Source of the DNA: Clostridiales bacterium
GTDB lineage: Bacteria; Bacillota; Clostridia; Lachnospirales; Lachnospiraceae
Length of the DNA stretch: 33,475 bases
Assembly (NCBI GenBank): GCA_012519905.1
Contig: JAAYPG010000191.1
Location: 1-33,475, forward strand
Direction: 5' to 3'
Shown piece after piece: positions 32,773-33,475 of this stretch; the first letter of the stretch is position 1; every line of letters begins with the position of its first letter. The translations under genes and the position numbers were made by a program. A model generated the notes under the pieces. It was not told the origin of the DNA and searched no databases. It saw only the letters and a program-made list of their open reading frames with translations.

Positions 32773-33475
32773 TTAGCTTGGACTAATCTCCTCATTATTG
32801 GAAATTGCCAGAAAGGCCGCAAGGCTTCCTCGTTGTCCCTTTGTTTTTCTATGGGAGAATAAGAGCTGGCTATTACATGATGTGCATACCTTACTGATAT
32901 GAACATTGTCTGGGCTTAATCCTGCCTCTAATAATACTCTGCGACAAGCCTCCCATAGATTAAGTTGATACCTGCCCCTTTGATTTTTTACATAGATAGG
33001 TGATGTCTCCTCATCATAATGTCTATTATCTTCAATAAATTTTTTCTTAAACTCTAGGGCCACTTCCTCACCGACTTCATAGCAGTCCATACAGATTGAA
33101 GGTCCAATTACGGCAATAATATCCTTGGGCTTGCTGCCAAAGGCCTTAGCCATCTCCTTGACTGTCTTGGAGCCTATGCGATTAACCGTTCCCTTCCAGC
33201 CAGAATGAGAAAGCCCTATTGCTCTTTTCACAGGATCCACAAAAAAAAGCGGAACACAGTCAGCATATTTTGTTACAAGGGTTACTCCCGGTGTATTAGT
33301 TATCAGGCCGTCAATTTCCTCGTAATCTCTGGGAATAGAAAAGCCTTTACCCTTATCCTTATGATTTACTAATAGAATATTAGTCTTATGGACCTGATCT
33401 GATATAACCAGAGAGTTTGGGTCCACCCCAAGACTGTTGGCCATACGGATTAGGTTTTCTTTGATATTTTCAGGA
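32773..33475 (-). CDS. pgeF: PgeF/YfiH family multicopper-laccase-like purine nucleoside phosphorylase (5' end cut by right edge)
   Basis: The frame is open to the right edge, and ten codons upstream of the internal ATG 33444 (reading PENIKENLIR) match the family, so the true start lies outside the window. Visible motifs are ISDQVHKTN (His ligand), YADCVPLFFVD (Cys ligand) and GLSHSGWKGTVNRIG (His), then SICMDCYEVGEEV. These are the active-site residues of the DUF152/YfiH family, reported as adenosine/inosine phosphorylase-deaminases and as a peptidoglycan editing factor. About 234 of roughly 270 residues are present. A 96-base gap with no clear promoter separates it from the DUF512 gene. Confidence 0.9.
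   Translation of the reverse strand, partial: PENIKENLIRMANSLGVDPNSLVISDQVHKTNILLVNHKDKGKGFSIPRDYEEIDGLITNTPGVTLVTKYADCVPLFFVDPVKRAIGLSHSGWKGTVNRIGSKTVKEMAKAFGSKPKDIIAVIGPSICMDCYEVGEEVALEFKKKFIEDNRHYDEETSPIYVKNQRGRYQLNLWEACRRVLLEAGLSPDNVHISKVCTSCNSQLLFSHRKTKGQRGSLAAFLAISNNEEISPS

Noticed and set aside
33444-33475. pgeF start at the internal ATG 33444
   Set aside because: The frame stays open to the edge, and the upstream codons fit the family N-terminal region, so the gene is cut, not short.

Overview
The window comes from an AT-rich, endospore-forming member of the Clostridia, most likely a Lachnospiraceae relative. The evidence is the spore-coat ATPase gene spoIVA, a complete minCDE set beside mre/rodA genes, AGGAGG-type ribosome binding sites with several TTG and GTG starts, and Firmicute-specific families (DUF4321, YlmH, SepF, YnbB-type lyase). 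The family-level assignment is inference from gene content and order. All genes but one lie on the minus strand, so the text runs in transcription order from the right edge (33475) to the left (1).

Right block (33475-28351): the 3' part of a pgeF-type purine nucleoside phosphorylase/laccase-domain gene, a PDZ plus radical-SAM-like DUF512 protein, the ribosome GTPase der, plsY and gpsA (membrane phospholipid synthesis). spoIVA follows as its own unit with a terminator. Next comes an SH3/NlpC-P60 cell-wall hydrolase behind a consensus sigma-A promoter.

Repair and tRNA block (25156-15840): a membrane-anchored MutS-like ATPase coupled to rnhA, then mutS, mutL, miaA and a PLP-dependent YnbB/methionine gamma-lyase-family gene. 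No hfq sits after miaA.

Shape and division block (15682-4900): a DUF4321 membrane protein, radC, mreB, mreC, mreD, a very long class B PBP (mrdA), minC, minD, minE, rodA/ftsW, mgsA and a lipoprotein D,D-carboxypeptidase. Gaps are short, so this looks like one long co-transcribed cluster joining elongation, division-site selection and wall trimming. Three proteins are odd. MreB has Lys at the catalytic Glu position. MgsA has Thr at the catalytic Asp position. The PBP2 carries an insertion of about 235 residues.

Left block (4743-1): a small orphan P-loop protein; a DUF378 membrane protein, the only plus-strand gene; an HlyD-like single-pass membrane protein; and the conserved yggS-sepF-ylmH-divIVA division cluster, cut by the left edge.

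No rRNA, tRNA, CRISPR array, insertion sequence or prophage gene was seen. The region is mainly conserved core genome. The points of interest are unusual residues and domains in familiar machines, and two poorly characterised families.
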